A DNA stretch of 64,000 nucleotides. It comes from CAVSIP01 sp963728075 (GTDB lineage Bacteria; Actinomycetota; Actinomycetes; JAFAQI01; DASSKL01). The stretch is taken from positions 434,001 to 498,000 of the forward strand of contig CAVSIP010000001.1 of assembly GCA_963728075.1 (NCBI GenBank). Direction: 5' to 3'. Position numbers and translations under genes: made by a program. The notes under the pieces were generated by a model. The model saw only the letters and a program-made list of their open reading frames with translations. It made no database searches and was not told where the DNA came from. This document shows positions 63,245 through 64,000 of the stretch, piece by piece (position 1 is the first letter of the stretch; each line of letters starts with the position of its first letter).

Positions 63245-63988
63245 CTACAGCGCGCGGATGGACCCGCCGTCCACCGGCACCATGCAGCCCGTGACGTACG
63301 ACGCCGCCGGCGACAGCAGGAACGCGGCGACCTTGCCGAACTCCGCCGGGTTGCCGAACCGGCGCAGTGGGATCCCGGCCTCGCTGCGCCGCCGGGCGTC
63401 CTGGTCGACGTACAGCCGCGACGTACGGGCCGTGGACACCAGCCCGGGGAGCAGGCCGAACACCCGGATGCCCCGTGGCCCCAGCTCGTCCGCGAGGGTC
63501 TTGGCGACCATGGCGAGCCCCGGCCGTAGGCCGTTGGAGATCGCCAGGTTGCCGATCGGCGCCTTCACTGACGACGAGAGCACGAACCCGACCGCGCCAC
63601 CCTCGCCCAGCGCGTCACAGACCGTCCGCGCGATCCGCACCCCGCCGAGGAACACCGACTCGAAGGCGGCCCGCCACGCGTCGTCGTCGGACTCCAGCGC
63701 GGTCCCCGGCGGCGGACCGCCGACGCTGATCAGCGCCCCGTCCAGCCGCCCGAAGCTCTCCGTGGCGGCCTCGATGAGCAGCGTCGCCGTCCGCGGGTCG
63801 GCGTTGTCCAGCGCGAGACCGACGGCCGCGTCGCCGAGCGCCTCCACCGTGGCCTCGACGTGCTCGCGGTCCCGGGACGCGATGACGACGCGGGCGCCGT
63901 CGGCGACCAGCGCCTCAGCGGTCGCCCGGCCCAACCCGGCCGTGCCGCCGGTGATGATGTAGACGCGCCCGTCCAGCTCGAGGTCCAT
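63245..63988 (-). CDS. Short-chain dehydrogenase/reductase
   Basis: 247 residues from ATG 63988. Cofactor loop YIITGGTAGLGRATAEALV (TGxxxGxG) and RVVIASRD, the NAG-like position replaced by SVGG, catalytic serine in FVLSSSVKAP, and a C-terminal ASYVTGCMVPVDGG. The usual catalytic YxxxK is not present: the corresponding place reads NLAISNGLRPGLAMVAK, with N in place of Y. Many actinobacterial SDRs of this subtype share the change. Substrate unknown; activity may be reduced or unusual. Starts 12 bases from the window end. Confidence 0.83.
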   Translation of the reverse strand: MDLELDGRVYIITGGTAGLGRATAEALVADGARVVIASRDREHVEATVEALGDAAVGLALDNADPRTATLLIEAATESFGRLDGALISVGGPPPGTALESDDDAWRAAFESVFLGGVRIARTVCDALGEGGAVGFVLSSSVKAPIGNLAISNGLRPGLAMVAKTLADELGPRGIRVFGLLPGLVSTARTSRLYVDQDARRRSEAGIPLRRFGNPAEFGKVAAFLLSPAASYVTGCMVPVDGGSIRAL

Positions 63989-64000
63989 GACGGGAATCCT

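Overview
The window is a 64 kb piece of high-GC actinobacterial chromosome. The evidence is the gene content (WhiA, an SsgA-like protein, RbpA, OpcA, SufR-led SUF operon), many GTG/TTG starts, ATGA/GTGA stop-start overlaps and strong G/C bias at third positions. WhiA plus an SsgA-like protein points to a morphologically complex, non-mycobacterial actinomycete. I cannot name the genus. I see no tRNA, rRNA, CRISPR array, insertion sequence or prophage.

Layout. (1) 1-17.3 kb: an exopolysaccharide locus. A rightward arm (partial GT2, GT4, Wzx-like flippase, P-loop kinase/APH-like fusion, Wzy-like polymerase, GT4) faces a leftward arm (uronate-dehydrogenase-like epimerase, CelD/FemAB-type acyltransferase, nucleotidyltransferase-like protein, ATP-grasp enzyme, GT4, GDP-mannose dehydratase, WecG/TagA transferase, DxD transferase, polysaccharide deacetylase, GT4). 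Codon use here looks more mixed than in the core genes to the right. (2) 17.3-19.4 kb: a yybP-ykoY manganese riboswitch in front of a TerC-family gene, then an MBL-fold hydrolase. (3) 19.5-27.9 kb: uvrA (frame disrupted repeatedly), an antisense SsgA-like gene, uvrC (one frameshift), rapZ-yvcK-whiA. (4) 28-37.5 kb: gap-pgk-tpiA, a complete oligopeptide/dipeptide ABC operon lying between tpiA and secG, then secG and rbpA. (5) 37.9-46 kb, leftward: tkt-tal-pgi-zwf-opcA-pgl. (6) 46-50.4 kb: ctaB and ctaA facing each other, an SRPBCC protein, and a two-gene ABC-2 exporter. (7) 50.5-57 kb: sufR-sufB-sufD-Rieske-sufC-sufS-sufU-sufT, then a probable 29-residue membrane peptide. (8) 57-64 kb: serB, a GNAT protein, a small HTH protein, an ABC half-transporter, a secreted protein, an alpha/beta hydrolase, a long perfect inverted repeat and an SDR.

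How it fits together. The EPS locus holds the parts of a Wzx/Wzy-type pathway plus an unusual set of ATP/NTP-using enzymes that probably decorate the repeat unit. The central block couples glycolysis, the oxidative and non-oxidative pentose phosphate pathway and Fe-S/heme supply. The most notable items are the kinase/APH fusion with its NTase and ATP-grasp companions, the Mn riboswitch with a clear ribosome-binding-site switch, the insertion-only frameshift pattern in uvrA, the cryptic micro-ORF after the suf operon, and several long intergenic hairpins.
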